From DATIXD01 sp035518875 (GTDB lineage Bacteria > Pseudomonadota > Gammaproteobacteria > Methylococcales > Methylococcaceae), in the NCBI GenBank assembly GCA_035518875.1, contig DATIXD010000043.1:1-14256 (forward strand): a DNA stretch of 14,256 nucleotides, read 5' to 3'. The notes below the pieces were generated by a model. It made no database searches. It was not told where the DNA came from and saw only the letters and a program-made list of their open reading frames with translations. The first letter of the stretch is position 1; every line of letters starts with the position of its first letter. Both the position numbers and the translations under genes were made by a program. Shown here piece after piece: positions 5,010-13,350 of the stretch.

Positions 5010-7331
5010 TTGTCTCAAACGGACAACAAATTGCTGCCCACTACCGACCTCGGGGCGACCCTCAGCCGGGGTCTGCGCGAGGCCGCGCTGCTGACCTATA
5101 TCGCGGTCGCCCTATTCTTCCTGATTGCATTGATCACATTCGATCTGGAGGATGGCGGTTGGTCCCACAGCGGCTCTGGCAAATCCATCGCCAATGGCGG
5201 CGGCGCGGTCGGCGCCTGGCTATCCGACTTCAGCCTCTCGCTGTTCGGCTTGATGGCTTATCTATTCCCGTTTCTCCTGGCCGGTTACGGTTATTCCCTC
5301 TACAAAGGCAAACACGCACAAACACCCGGCAATCTGTTGACCGGGATCGTGCGCTGGCTCGGCTTCATGGCCGCAATGGCGGCTGGGGCGGCGCTGGCCG
5401 ACATTCATTGGGTGCGCGTTCCGCTCGCCCTGCCCGAAACCAGCGGCGGTATTATCGGCCAAGAAGTCGCTGATCTGGTGACGGGCGCGTTCGGCCATAC
5501 CGGAGCTTCGGTGCTGCTGCTTACGGCGTTTCTCGCCGGCGTTTCCCTGTATACCGGCATGTCCTGGCTGGGATTCGTCGATGCCTTGGGCAAATATTCG
5601 CTGCTGGTCGTAAATGGCTTTTTCTCGGTATTCACCGGCATGCACCATGACAACAGCGCTGCCCAACCCGCCATCGAAACGCAGGGCAACGCTGACCGCG
5701 CGAAACCCCGACCGGTCAAGACCGAGCCGGTGGTCAAGCGCGCCGCGCAGCCGGCGGAGCCAATTGGACCGATCAGGACGCTGATGTCGGCGGCGAAAAA
5801 GCCGAAGCCGAAGGACTCACCCCGCGCCGTAGCCGGAGAACTGCCACCCCTCGAACTGTTGAATCAGAAGGCGGCCAGGATCAAGGGCTATTCGCAAGAA
5901 GCACTTGAGGAAATGTCGCGCCTGGTGGAATCGATCCTGCGTGATTTCGGCGTCGAGGTGCGAGTAGTCGACGTGCATCCGGGACCCGTCATCACCCGCT
6001 TCGAAATCCAACCCGCCGCGGGCGTGAAGGTCAGCCGCATCAGCGGATTGGCGAAGGACCTCGCACGGGCGCTGTCGGTCACCAGCGTCCGGGTGGTCGA
6101 GGTCATTCCCGGCAAGTCCGTGATCGGCCTGGAGATTCCCAACGAGGAGCGCGAAGTCGTGCTGCTCTATTCGGTGCTGGCTTCAGATCAGTACCAGCAC
6201 GCCCATTCCCCGCTGACAATGGTGCTGGGCAAGGACATCGGCGGCGCACCGGTGGTGGCCAATCTCGCCAAGATGCCGCACTTGCTGGTGGCCGGTACCA
6301 CCGGCTCAGGCAAATCCGTCGCCGTCAACGTCATGATCCTGAGCATGCTGTTCAAGGCCACGCCGGACGAAGTGCGCATGATCATGATCGACCCGAAAAT
6401 GCTGGAACTATCGATTTATGAGGGCATTCCCCATCTCTTGACGCCGGTCGTGACGGACATGAAAGAAGCAGCCAACGCCCTGCGCTGGAGCGTGGCGGAA
6501 ATGGAGCGCCGCTACAAGCTGATGTCCATGCTGGGCGTGCGCAACCTGGCGGGCTACAACCAGAAAATCAAGGAGGCGTTGGAAGCGGGCAAGTCCATCA
6601 TCGACCCGACCTGGCGCCCCGACATGGCCGTGGCCGACGACGGCCCGCCGGCCTTGGGTCACCTGCCCCATATCGTCATCGTGATCGACGAATTGGCCGA
6701 CATGATGATGATCGTCGGCAAGAAGGTCGAAGAGCTCATCGCCCGCCTGGCTCAGAAAGCGCGCGCGGCCGGCCTGCACCTGATCCTGGCGACCCAGCGC
6801 CCTTCCGTTGATGTGCTCACCGGACTGATCAAGGCCAACATTCCCACCCGCATTGCCTTTCAGGTTTCCTCGCGCATCGACTCGCGAACCATCATCGACC
6901 AGGGCGGCGCGGAAGCCTTGCTGGGCAACGGCGACATGCTGTTCCTGCCGCCCGGCACCGGCATCCCGATGCGCGCGCATGGCGCTTTCGTATCCGACCA
7001 GGAAGTCCATGACGTGGTGGAATTCCTGAAAAGCACGGGGTGCGCCAACTATATCGAAGAAATCACCCGCTTCTCCGAGGACGGCGGCGAGTTTTCGGTG
7101 TTCACGGGGACGACTGAAAGTGGCGAAGAGTCGGATCCCCTTTATGACGAAGCCGTGCGCTTCGTCACGGAAAGCCGCAAGGCATCGATTTCCAGCGTGC
7201 AAAGGCGCTTCAAGGTCGGCTACAACCGGGCGGCACGGATGATCGAGGACATGGAAAACGCCGGCATCGTCGGTCCCGCCGAAACCAACGGCTCGCGCGA
7301 AGTCCTAGCCCCGCCACCGCCGGAAGTCTGA
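5010..7331 (+). CDS. ftsK: DNA translocase FtsK
   Basis: Septum-anchored DNA pump that clears chromosomes from the division plane and activates dimer resolution at dif. With TTG 5010 as start it has 773 aa. Several transmembrane helices occupy about residues 24-210 (e.g. YIAVALFFLIALITF, LMAYLFPFLLAGYG). A short polar linker covers about 212-280, then the alpha/beta motor (about 281-690) with Walker A GTTGSGKS at 429-436 and Walker B IVIVIDE at 555-561. The C-terminal gamma domain (about 709-768, ISSVQRRFKVGYNRAARMIE) reads KOPS sites. TTG 5010 is chosen because GGTGA stands 5 bases before it and because the TATAAT promoter at 4949-4954 lies inside the longer ATG frame (start 4911), which would then be untranslated. 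GTG 5001 is an alternative. The linker is much shorter than in E. coli FtsK, as in most other bacteria. Confidence 0.95.
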   Translation: MSQTDNKLLPTTDLGATLSRGLREAALLTYIAVALFFLIALITFDLEDGGWSHSGSGKSIANGGGAVGAWLSDFSLSLFGLMAYLFPFLLAGYGYSLYKGKHAQTPGNLLTGIVRWLGFMAAMAAGAALADIHWVRVPLALPETSGGIIGQEVADLVTGAFGHTGASVLLLTAFLAGVSLYTGMSWLGFVDALGKYSLLVVNGFFSVFTGMHHDNSAAQPAIETQGNADRAKPRPVKTEPVVKRAAQPAEPIGPIRTLMSAAKKPKPKDSPRAVAGELPPLELLNQKAARIKGYSQEALEEMSRLVESILRDFGVEVRVVDVHPGPVITRFEIQPAAGVKVSRISGLAKDLARALSVTSVRVVEVIPGKSVIGLEIPNEEREVVLLYSVLASDQYQHAHSPLTMVLGKDIGGAPVVANLAKMPHLLVAGTTGSGKSVAVNVMILSMLFKATPDEVRMIMIDPKMLELSIYEGIPHLLTPVVTDMKEAANALRWSVAEMERRYKLMSMLGVRNLAGYNQKIKEALEAGKSIIDPTWRPDMAVADDGPPALGHLPHIVIVIDELADMMMIVGKKVEELIARLAQKARAAGLHLILATQRPSVDVLTGLIKANIPTRIAFQVSSRIDSRTIIDQGGAEALLGNGDMLFLPPGTGIPMRAHGAFVSDQEVHDVVEFLKSTGCANYIEEITRFSEDGGEFSVFTGTTESGEESDPLYDEAVRFVTESRKASISSVQRRFKVGYNRAARMIEDMENAGIVGPAETNGSREVLAPPPPEV

Positions 7332-7396
7332 TCATTCCCCCGAAAAATCCACAACCCCTTGTTGCTCAACTCCTCTGGAGCGTGTGACTAATTTCG

Positions 7397-8689
7397 ATGC
7401 GCGTGAATTTAAAAACTCTCGGCTGCCGCCTGAACGAGGCCGAACTGGAAAGCTGGGCGCAGCAACTTCAGGCCGACGGTCATCAGATCGTGCGGGACTG
7501 CGGTGATGCCGATCTGGTCATCTTGAACTCCTGCGCGGTCACCCAGGACGCGACAAAAAAGTCCCGGTACCTGATCCGTCAGGCACACCGGGAGAACCCT
7601 CGCGCCAAGCTGGTCGTCAGCGGCTGTTACGCGAGTCTCAACCCTGAGGAAGTCGGCGCCTCTCTGGGCGTGGATATGGTAGTGGACAATGCCGACAAGA
7701 GCCGACTGATCGAGATCGTGAGGGAGAAGCTCGATCTCACGAGCATGCCGGTCTTTTCCACCGAACCGGGCGAAATCTCCCTGTTCACCTTGGGACGCCA
7801 GCGCGCGTTCGTGAAAGTGCAGGACGGCTGCCGTTACCGGTGTACCTTCTGCATCGTCACCATCGCCCGCGGCGAGGAAAAGAGCCGCCCCATCCGGGAG
7901 ATCGTCTCCGAAATTAACACACTCCATGGACAGGGCGTGCAGGAGGTCGTGCTGACCGGGGTTCACTTGGGCGGTTATGGGAGCGAGATAAATCTCCGGC
8001 TGGAACATTTGCTGGCGGTGGTACTCGAAAGCACGTCCATTCCGCGCTTGCGGCTGGGGTCGCTGGAACCTTGGGAGCTGACGGACGAATTCTTCGATCT
8101 TCTGCGAAACCCAAGGCTCATGCCCCATCTTCATCTGCCCTTGCAGAGCGGTTCGGACTCGGTATTGAAGCGCATGGCACGACGCTGCAAGACTGCCGAA
8201 TTTGCCGAACTGGTCGAACGCGCGCGGCAAACCGCGCCTGATATCAATATCACGACCGATGTCATCGTCGGCTTTCCCGGCGAAACCGAAGAGGAATGGC
8301 AAGAAAGCCTGAAGTTCATCGAGCACATGGATTTCGGCCATATCCATATCTTCTGCTACTCCGCCCGCGAGGGCACCCACGCGGCAAGACTGGAGAACCA
8401 GGTGCCTCACCCCATCAAGAGGGCGCGCAGTCAGGCGCTGCAACGGCTCACGCAGAACTTCAAACGGAAGGTCCTGGGCCGTTTTCTCGGCCGGACGCTG
8501 CCGGTTTTGTGGGAAGACTCCAAGGAGACGACTGCCGACGGCAGACGCCGAATATTCGGTTACACGCCCAATTTCCTGCGGGTCGAGACTCTTGCCGACC
8601 CAGGGCAGGAAGTGACCAGCCGAATCGAACCTGCCACCCTGGGTTCCATCGCCCAAACCGGAACACATTTCATGGCCGAACTGACGTAA
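7397..8689 (+). CDS. mtaB: tRNA ms2t6A37 methylthiotransferase MtaB
   Basis: Radical-SAM enzyme that adds a methylthio group to t6A at position 37 of tRNAs reading ANN codons; 430 aa. The N-terminal UPF0004 domain has its three cluster cysteines at C10 (TLGCRLNEAE), C46 (NSCAVT) and C77 (SGCYAS). The radical-SAM cluster is C145-x3-C149-x2-C152 (GCRYRCTFC). A C-terminal TRAM-like segment (about 355-428) should bind tRNA. TLGCRLNEAE and the length favour MtaB over MiaB or RimO, which carry different signatures; a mis-assignment inside the family is possible. It starts 65 bases after ftsK. No close Shine-Dalgarno is seen (GGAG is about 16 bases from the ATG), and an in-frame stop 9 bases upstream rules out a longer start. 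Confidence 0.88.
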   Translation: MRVNLKTLGCRLNEAELESWAQQLQADGHQIVRDCGDADLVILNSCAVTQDATKKSRYLIRQAHRENPRAKLVVSGCYASLNPEEVGASLGVDMVVDNADKSRLIEIVREKLDLTSMPVFSTEPGEISLFTLGRQRAFVKVQDGCRYRCTFCIVTIARGEEKSRPIREIVSEINTLHGQGVQEVVLTGVHLGGYGSEINLRLEHLLAVVLESTSIPRLRLGSLEPWELTDEFFDLLRNPRLMPHLHLPLQSGSDSVLKRMARRCKTAEFAELVERARQTAPDINITTDVIVGFPGETEEEWQESLKFIEHMDFGHIHIFCYSAREGTHAARLENQVPHPIKRARSQALQRLTQNFKRKVLGRFLGRTLPVLWEDSKETTADGRRRIFGYTPNFLRVETLADPGQEVTSRIEPATLGSIAQTGTHFMAELT

Positions 8690-8716
8690 GTGGCCTTAGG
8701 TCGCCGTTCGCCGTAG

Positions 8717-8732
8717 GTCAGGATCGCCTGAC
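8717..8732. other. Hairpin between convergent mtaB and cysZ
   Basis: GTCAGG-ATCG-CCTGAC is a perfect 6-bp stem with a 4-base loop, overlapping the last codons and stop of cysZ, 28 bases after the mtaB stop. No T-run follows on either strand, so it is at best a weak bidirectional terminator. Confidence 0.3.
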
Positions 8733-9473
8733 TGAAGGCAAGCCCATGTCGGCAAAATAAAGCGTCGCGCCGATGACGGCGGCCGGCGGTATCATTACGT
8801 TCAACACCGGAATCGCCAGACCGAACATGACGGCGCCGCCGAACGCCAGCGTCTCGACGCGCCGTTTCCGAGTCAGCTCGCGCTGCTCGCCAAACCGAAT
8901 CCCCCGAGCCTCCAAGGGATAAGACATGTATTCCAGGGATAGACTCCAAGCGCCGAACAACATCCATAAGAACGGCGCGATCAGATTGACGCCGGGAATC
9001 AGAAAAAGTGCCAGTATGGGCAGCGCCCTGAGCGCGAAATAAATCATCCGATGGCCTTCGGACGCCAAGCTATGGGTCAGCGCTTTCCCCCAAGCAATTT
9101 CCTTTGCGTAATATCCCGGCGTCTGACCCGTCAGCATTTTTTGCGCCTGTTCAGCCAATTGGCCGTAAAACGGCGAGCCGATTAGATTGGCCATCAGGGT
9201 AAAAGTGAAAAAGGCGATCATGAACAAACTGAGCGCGAACAACGGCCACAACAGCCAGCGCAACCAGTCCAGCCACGCGGGCATCAGCCAGTTCATCGCC
9301 GCCGAGAAATAATGGCTGGCCGTCCAAAAACCAACGGCATAGAGGATGACGTTCAACCCCAGGGGCAACCAGACATAGCGTCTTAAACCCGGACGCCACA
9401 ACAATCCCAGACCGCGCAACAAGCACAAAGCACTGGCCAAAGGGCCAATGACCAAAACGTTCGCGTTTTTCAA
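8718..9473 (-). CDS. cysZ: CysZ-family sulfate transporter (EI24 domain)
   Basis: Inner-membrane protein of the CysZ family, which supports sulfate uptake for cysteine synthesis; 251 aa, close to the E. coli protein. Hydrophobic helices lie at about residues 33-55, 70-95 and 150-180, with another near the C-terminus (about 210-240). Recognisable family segments are LIGSPFYGQLAEQ, LPILALFLIPGVNLIAPFLW and LEYMSYPLEARG. The start is TTG at 9473, supported by AAAGGA 6 bases upstream; no ATG lies nearby in frame. It is 115 bases downstream of glrR on the same strand, with no clear terminator between, so some read-through is possible, but no functional link is known. It converges on mtaB. Confidence 0.9.
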   Translation of the reverse strand: MKNANVLVIGPLASALCLLRGLGLLWRPGLRRYVWLPLGLNVILYAVGFWTASHYFSAAMNWLMPAWLDWLRWLLWPLFALSLFMIAFFTFTLMANLIGSPFYGQLAEQAQKMLTGQTPGYYAKEIAWGKALTHSLASEGHRMIYFALRALPILALFLIPGVNLIAPFLWMLFGAWSLSLEYMSYPLEARGIRFGEQRELTRKRRVETLAFGGAVMFGLAIPVLNVMIPPAAVIGATLYFADMGLPSVRRS

Positions 9474-9588
9474 GGCAAATCCTTTAAAAAGAACAAACCG
9501 GGATTCTTGCGCCCTGCCTCAGGAAACGAATCCGGAAGAGTCTGGCCACGTCATGCGAGGCTCATGGCTCCGCCTCATCGACACGTCG

Positions 9589-10941
9589 CTAATTTGACGT
9601 CTTGAACAGGGAGGGGTTCATGCCGTGCCGACTCAACAGCCGATAGAACTCGGTCCTATTGCGCTTGGCCAATTTCGCCGCTTGCGTCACATTGCCGTTG
9701 GTCATTTGCAGAAGACGGATCAAATAATTCCTTTCGAACTGATCGCGCGCATCCTGCAAGGACTGGAACGACGTCGGTTCGTCCCGCAAGGCCCTTTGAA
9801 TCAGCGTGATGGGAATTAAGGGCGTGGAAGACAGTGCGACGGACTGCTCCACGACATTGCGCAGTTGCCGGACATTGCCGGGCCAGTCGGAATTGACCAG
9901 ACATTCCATCGCCTCGGGGGAAAACCCCTTCACCCGGTCGCCGTAGCCGTCCGACAGCTCCCTAAGGAAGTACATGGCCAACAGGGAAATATCCTCGCGC
10001 CGCTGGGCCAGTGGCGGCAACTGGAAGGTCACGACATTGAGGCGGTAATAAAGGTCTTCCCGGAAACTGCCCTCCTGCATCGCCTTATCCAGATCGGTAT
10101 GGGTCGCCGAAATGATCCGCACGTCGACCTCCTCATCCTGGGTCGCGCCGACCGGACGCACCCTCATCTCCTGGAGGGCCCGCAGCAACTTGACCTGGAT
10201 CGATTTCGGCATGTCGCCGATTTCATCCAGAAACAGCGTGCCGCCGTCCGCTGCGCGAAACAACCCCTGATGATCGCGAGTGGCGCCGGTAAACGCCCCT
10301 TTGCGATGACCGAACAGTTCCGATTCGAACAGGCTTTCCGGAATGGCGCTGCAATTGACCGCGACGAAAGGTCCGTCCTTGCGCGTGCTGGCCTCGTGAA
10401 TCGCCCGGGCGAGCAGCTCCTTGCCCGTCCCGCTCTCGCCGCCGATGAACACGCTGGCCTTGCTTTGCGCCACGCGGTGCGCCTGACTGAGCAATTCTTC
10501 CATGACGGGACTCTGGGTGATAATCCGCGCGCGCCATTCCTCCGAGCCGTTTATGGCATCGCTGGTGTGGCCAATCCGGATGGCGTCGTTCACCTGCTGG
10601 ACCAGCACGTTTTTGTCGACCGGCTTGGTCAGGAAACCGAAAACACCCCGCTGAGTCGCGGCGACCGCATCACTGATAGTTCCGTGGGCAGTTAGAATGA
10701 TGATCGGCAAAGTCGGATATTGTTCATGCAAGGCGTCGAACAACGCCATTCCATCCATGCCGTCCATGCGCAGATCGGTCACAACCACATGGGGGCGGAA
10801 TATTGCCATACGGGAAAGAGCGGCGACGCCACTCCCCACCGTATCCAGTTCGAACCCGGCGGCAGTCAGCCGAAGCGCTAGCAGACGCAGAAGATCCGGA
10901 TCGTCATCCACCAGCAAAACACGTTTTCTCGATTCGCTCAT
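9589..10941 (-). CDS. glrR: Sigma-54-dependent response regulator GlrR
   Basis: Cytoplasmic activator of sigma-54 promoters, phosphorylated by the kinase GlrK; 450 aa. The receiver domain (1-120) has acidic residues D12-D14, phospho-acceptor D56 (VVVTDLRMD), T84 and K106. The AAA+ domain (about 140-375) has Walker A GESGTGKE at 168-175, the sigma-54 contact loop GAFTGA at 215-220 and Walker B GGTLFLDE at 233-240. The C-terminal helix-turn-helix (about 415-440, NGNVTQAAKLAKRNRTEFY) is Fis-like. I use ATG 10941, 4 bases after the qseG stop; a longer frame from 10995 would overlap qseG by about 50 bases. In enterobacteria GlrR activates the glmY small RNA; no sigma-54 promoter was found in this window, so its targets lie elsewhere. 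The order kinase-lipoprotein-regulator identifies it. Confidence 0.93.
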   Translation of the reverse strand: MSESRKRVLLVDDDPDLLRLLALRLTAAGFELDTVGSGVAALSRMAIFRPHVVVTDLRMDGMDGMALFDALHEQYPTLPIIILTAHGTISDAVAATQRGVFGFLTKPVDKNVLVQQVNDAIRIGHTSDAINGSEEWRARIITQSPVMEELLSQAHRVAQSKASVFIGGESGTGKELLARAIHEASTRKDGPFVAVNCSAIPESLFESELFGHRKGAFTGATRDHQGLFRAADGGTLFLDEIGDMPKSIQVKLLRALQEMRVRPVGATQDEEVDVRIISATHTDLDKAMQEGSFREDLYYRLNVVTFQLPPLAQRREDISLLAMYFLRELSDGYGDRVKGFSPEAMECLVNSDWPGNVRQLRNVVEQSVALSSTPLIPITLIQRALRDEPTSFQSLQDARDQFERNYLIRLLQMTNGNVTQAAKLAKRNRTEFYRLLSRHGMNPSLFKTSN

Positions 10942-10945
10942 AAAC

Positions 10946-11578
10946 TTAATGGCCTTTAGACCCGCCGAGATTCTGTTCGATTGATTTGAGGGCATCCAGT
11001 TTATCCTTCAAGGCCTTCAGTTCGCTTTCGCGCAGTACCAAATCGCTCTCGCAGCTCGACAAGTCGCTCTCACAATTTTTGGCTTCGCTCTCGAAGGTAA
11101 TCAGCTCGCGCTTCCTTTTTCGCGCCTGTTGCTGGGTAAACTTCAAGTTCAAGTCTAGGGATTTTTTCTGCTCGATTTCGCCCTCCAGGCGAGCCCTCAT
11201 GGCCTCCTGGAAAGTCAGAAAATGCCGTACCCGCTCATCCTTGATCTCAGATTGACGGGCTTTCAAGGTTCCCGAAGTTTCGCGGATATCGCCGCAAGAT
11301 TCGGTGAGGAGCTGTGCAAGAAACAGATGCAGGCGCAAACCCAGGCTTTGAACGGGAAGGTTCAACTGCAGCAACTCTTTGCATTCGGCGAGTCTCCGAT
11401 CAGGCGTCAATGCTGCAAACTCGCCACCGAAGCGCAACAACGCATCTGCATCTTCGCCCGAATATCTCGCGTTAGGTGGAACCGGCGGGGGTGCCCGGGT
11501 CTCTTCCTTATGCCAGACGGCGCATCCCGCCAAGAAAAAAGTTACGGTTGCTAGGGCCACGCTTGCCGTTAATTTCAT
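10946..11578 (-). CDS. qseG: QseG-like outer-membrane lipoprotein
   Basis: Lipoprotein of 210 aa between the kinase and regulator genes, the place of qseG (yfhG). The signal peptide ends in lipobox LAGC with Cys19 as the lipidated residue; a Pro-rich linker follows (APPPVPPN). The middle part (about 45-95, LAECKELLQL, RLHLFLAQLLTESCGD) fits QseG. The C-terminal half (about 120-205) is charged and alpha-helical, with heptad-like repeats containing cysteine (NCESDLS, SCESDLV, LRESELK), so probably a coiled coil. In E. coli QseG interacts with the sensor kinase QseE/GlrK and controls its activity. It starts 9 bases after the glrK stop and has no clear ribosome binding site, so translation may be coupled to glrK. 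Sequence similarity in this family is low; the call leans on context. Confidence 0.82.
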   Translation of the reverse strand: MKLTASVALATVTFFLAGCAVWHKEETRAPPPVPPNARYSGEDADALLRFGGEFAALTPDRRLAECKELLQLNLPVQSLGLRLHLFLAQLLTESCGDIRETSGTLKARQSEIKDERVRHFLTFQEAMRARLEGEIEQKKSLDLNLKFTQQQARKRKRELITFESEAKNCESDLSSCESDLVLRESELKALKDKLDALKSIEQNLGGSKGH

Positions 11579-11587
11579 TTATTTGTT

Positions 11588-13105
11588 CTATTTGAGGGGA
11601 ATTTTGACACTGATACGGGCGCCGGTTTTACCCCCGCGTGGCTCTATGACTTCCACCTTGCCATGGTGACTGGCGACGCATTCACTGACGATGGCAAGCC
11701 CGAAGCCTGTTCCCTTCACCCCGGCCGCCCGCGCCGCCCGGCCTTGAAAGAAGGGTTCAAAAACGTGAAGACGTTCGTCCGGATCGATTCCCGGACCATT
11801 GTCTTCGATTTCAAGCTCCATGTGACCGCCAGTCTTGCGGAGCATGATGCGAATATCTCCGCCCACCGGAGAATATTTGATCGCATTCGACAACAAGTTA
11901 TCGACGATCGTTCTTAATTGGTCGGGATTGCCAAGCATCTCGACCACCCCGATCGAGTCCTTGATTGCCAGTGACTTGGCGCGCAGCCGGATTTGGTAAT
12001 CCTCGACCAGATTCAGCACCAACTCCCGCATGTTCACGCGTTCTAACTTGCGTTCGCCAATCTGGGCGTTGACTTGGCTGTAATTGATCAATTCCGCTAT
12101 CAATGCATCCAGCTTCTGGGTATTGCTGACCATGATCTGGGCGATCTCTTTCTGCTCGGGATTCAATTCACCCACCACCTCGTCCGCCAGTAATTCGGTG
12201 CCTTCGTGGATAGTCGCCAGGGGTGTCTTGATGTCATGGGAGACATTGCGCATGAATCGTTGCTTGGCCTCTTCCAGATTGTTCAAACGGCTGCGCAGCC
12301 ACTCCAACCGCTCTCCCAAAAACTCCAAGTCCCGGGGACCGAGGACCTTGATCGGCTGAGCGAAATCTCCGGCGCCAAGGCTTCTGATGGAATGATCCAT
12401 CTGACGAATGGGGCGTATGATGATATAGATGAAAAAGCTGATCAACGCCACGGAGACCGGCAACAATATCGCCGACTGGATGAGCAAACGCCTTTGCACT
12501 CCCCGCGACCGGGTCGCCAGATCGTTGGCTTCCTGATCGACAAGCTCGGCGTAGCGGCGCGATATTTCGCGGGCTTTGGTGTTCAAGTCCTGAAAATGCT
12601 CGACCGTTTTCGGCATTCTCTCCTGCTCCAGCGTCACCCGCTGGAGATGCGTTTTCAGCTTCCCGACTTTATCGGCGTTATCAGGTTTTGCCTCTTGACC
12701 GGCCGTGGGGGCAACGATCCATTCATAAGCGTTCTGTTCGTCGGACTCCAACTGTTTGAGCGCTCCAGCCAAGCTTTCCGATTCGGTGAGATTAAGCAGA
12801 TTCGCCACAACCTCCCCGAACTGCCGGTGACTTTCCTCATAAGTCTGGCGTGCGGAGGCATCCTCCAGCACCAGATATTGCCGCCCTTTGCGCTCCGATT
12901 CGGTCAACCTTTCGAGCAACATCCGACTTTTTTGGGCTTGTTGCGCCACTTGGTAAACGGCCTTCTGCGACAGAATCGCCAACTCCTCGACGGCGAAAAC
13001 CGCCGATACAATCGCCAGCACCAACGGCAGCACGGCGAGCGCATATCCGATCAGTACGAGTCTTCCCAGGGGATGGGAACGAAACAGGTTGGTCAGGAAA
13101 AACAT
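11588..13105 (-). CDS. glrK: Sensor histidine kinase GlrK (QseE)
   Basis: Inner-membrane histidine kinase that phosphorylates GlrR; 505 aa. Transmembrane helix 1 spans about residues 14-38, a periplasmic helical sensor region about 40-205, transmembrane helix 2 about 208-230, then a HAMP domain (231-283). The dimerisation domain has H290 in NVSHDIKTPLATIHEG, the version typical of GlrK/QseE. The catalytic domain has the N-box NLLSNAIKYS (403-412), DNGPGI (435-440), FEPFF (449-453) and GTGFGL (465-470). It heads the operon with qseG and glrR. A small hairpin with loop GCAA overlaps its ribosome binding site (see 13112-13123). The signal is probably envelope-related, by family. Confidence 0.93.
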   Translation of the reverse strand: MFFLTNLFRSHPLGRLVLIGYALAVLPLVLAIVSAVFAVEELAILSQKAVYQVAQQAQKSRMLLERLTESERKGRQYLVLEDASARQTYEESHRQFGEVVANLLNLTESESLAGALKQLESDEQNAYEWIVAPTAGQEAKPDNADKVGKLKTHLQRVTLEQERMPKTVEHFQDLNTKAREISRRYAELVDQEANDLATRSRGVQRRLLIQSAILLPVSVALISFFIYIIIRPIRQMDHSIRSLGAGDFAQPIKVLGPRDLEFLGERLEWLRSRLNNLEEAKQRFMRNVSHDIKTPLATIHEGTELLADEVVGELNPEQKEIAQIMVSNTQKLDALIAELINYSQVNAQIGERKLERVNMRELVLNLVEDYQIRLRAKSLAIKDSIGVVEMLGNPDQLRTIVDNLLSNAIKYSPVGGDIRIMLRKTGGHMELEIEDNGPGIDPDERLHVFEPFFQGRAARAAGVKGTGFGLAIVSECVASHHGKVEVIEPRGGKTGARISVKIPLK

Positions 13106-13111
13106 TGATCT

Positions 13112-13123
13112 GCCCTTGCGGGC
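13112..13123 (-). promoter_or_regulatory. glrK: GNRA hairpin over the glrK ribosome binding site
   Basis: In the minus-strand RNA, GCCC-GCAA-GGGC folds into a 4-bp stem with a GCAA tetraloop, 6 bases before the glrK ATG. The Shine-Dalgarno sequence AAGGG is half in the loop and half in the stem, so folding would hide it. The stem is short and might be fortuitous. Confidence 0.3.
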
Positions 13124-13251
13124 GTTATTGGCGTCGTATGGCGAAGCACAAGGGGATGAGTGTTTTATTGAATCGCATCGGTGTTGATTTTATCCTGTTT
13201 TGACTGAATAGGGGCGACTCGCGCTGCGGAAATCGGGTCGGAATGTAGAGA

Positions 13252-13278
13252 GGGCTGTCCGACCCCGTGTCGGAGCCC
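13252..13278. other. Bulged hairpin in the intergenic region upstream of the pseudogene
   Basis: TCCGAC-CCCGT-GTCGGA forms a 6-bp perfect stem, extended by GGGC/GCCC outside a 2-base bulge. No T-run follows on either strand. It may be an operator, a 5'-leader structure or a remnant of a repeat; I cannot decide. The rest of the 13106-13350 gap shows no convincing promoter. Confidence 0.35.
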
Positions 13279-13350
13279 AAAACTGCGGACCCAGACCGAG
13301 CCTTGACTTCGCCTCCCCAAGGGATGGGATTGCAAAGGGTACGCAAATTC

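Noticed and set aside
7409..8668. A 419-codon minus-strand ORF antisense to mtaB
   Set aside because: It runs almost exactly opposite to mtaB, which has all its cluster cysteines. Long antisense frames are common in GC-rich genes, and no family features are visible in its translation.
9474..9588. Terminator or promoter between glrR and cysZ
   Set aside because: Only weak dyads (GAGGC/GCCTC; GGATTC/GAATCC with a 21-base loop) without T-runs, and no convincing -35/-10 pair.
9865..10695. A 276-codon plus-strand ORF antisense to glrR
   Set aside because: Shadow of the receiver/AAA+ gene; no domain signal of its own.
12206..13108. A 300-codon plus-strand ORF antisense to glrK
   Set aside because: Rich in Arg, Gln and His, with no recognisable domain; it is the shadow of glrK, which has complete kinase motifs.
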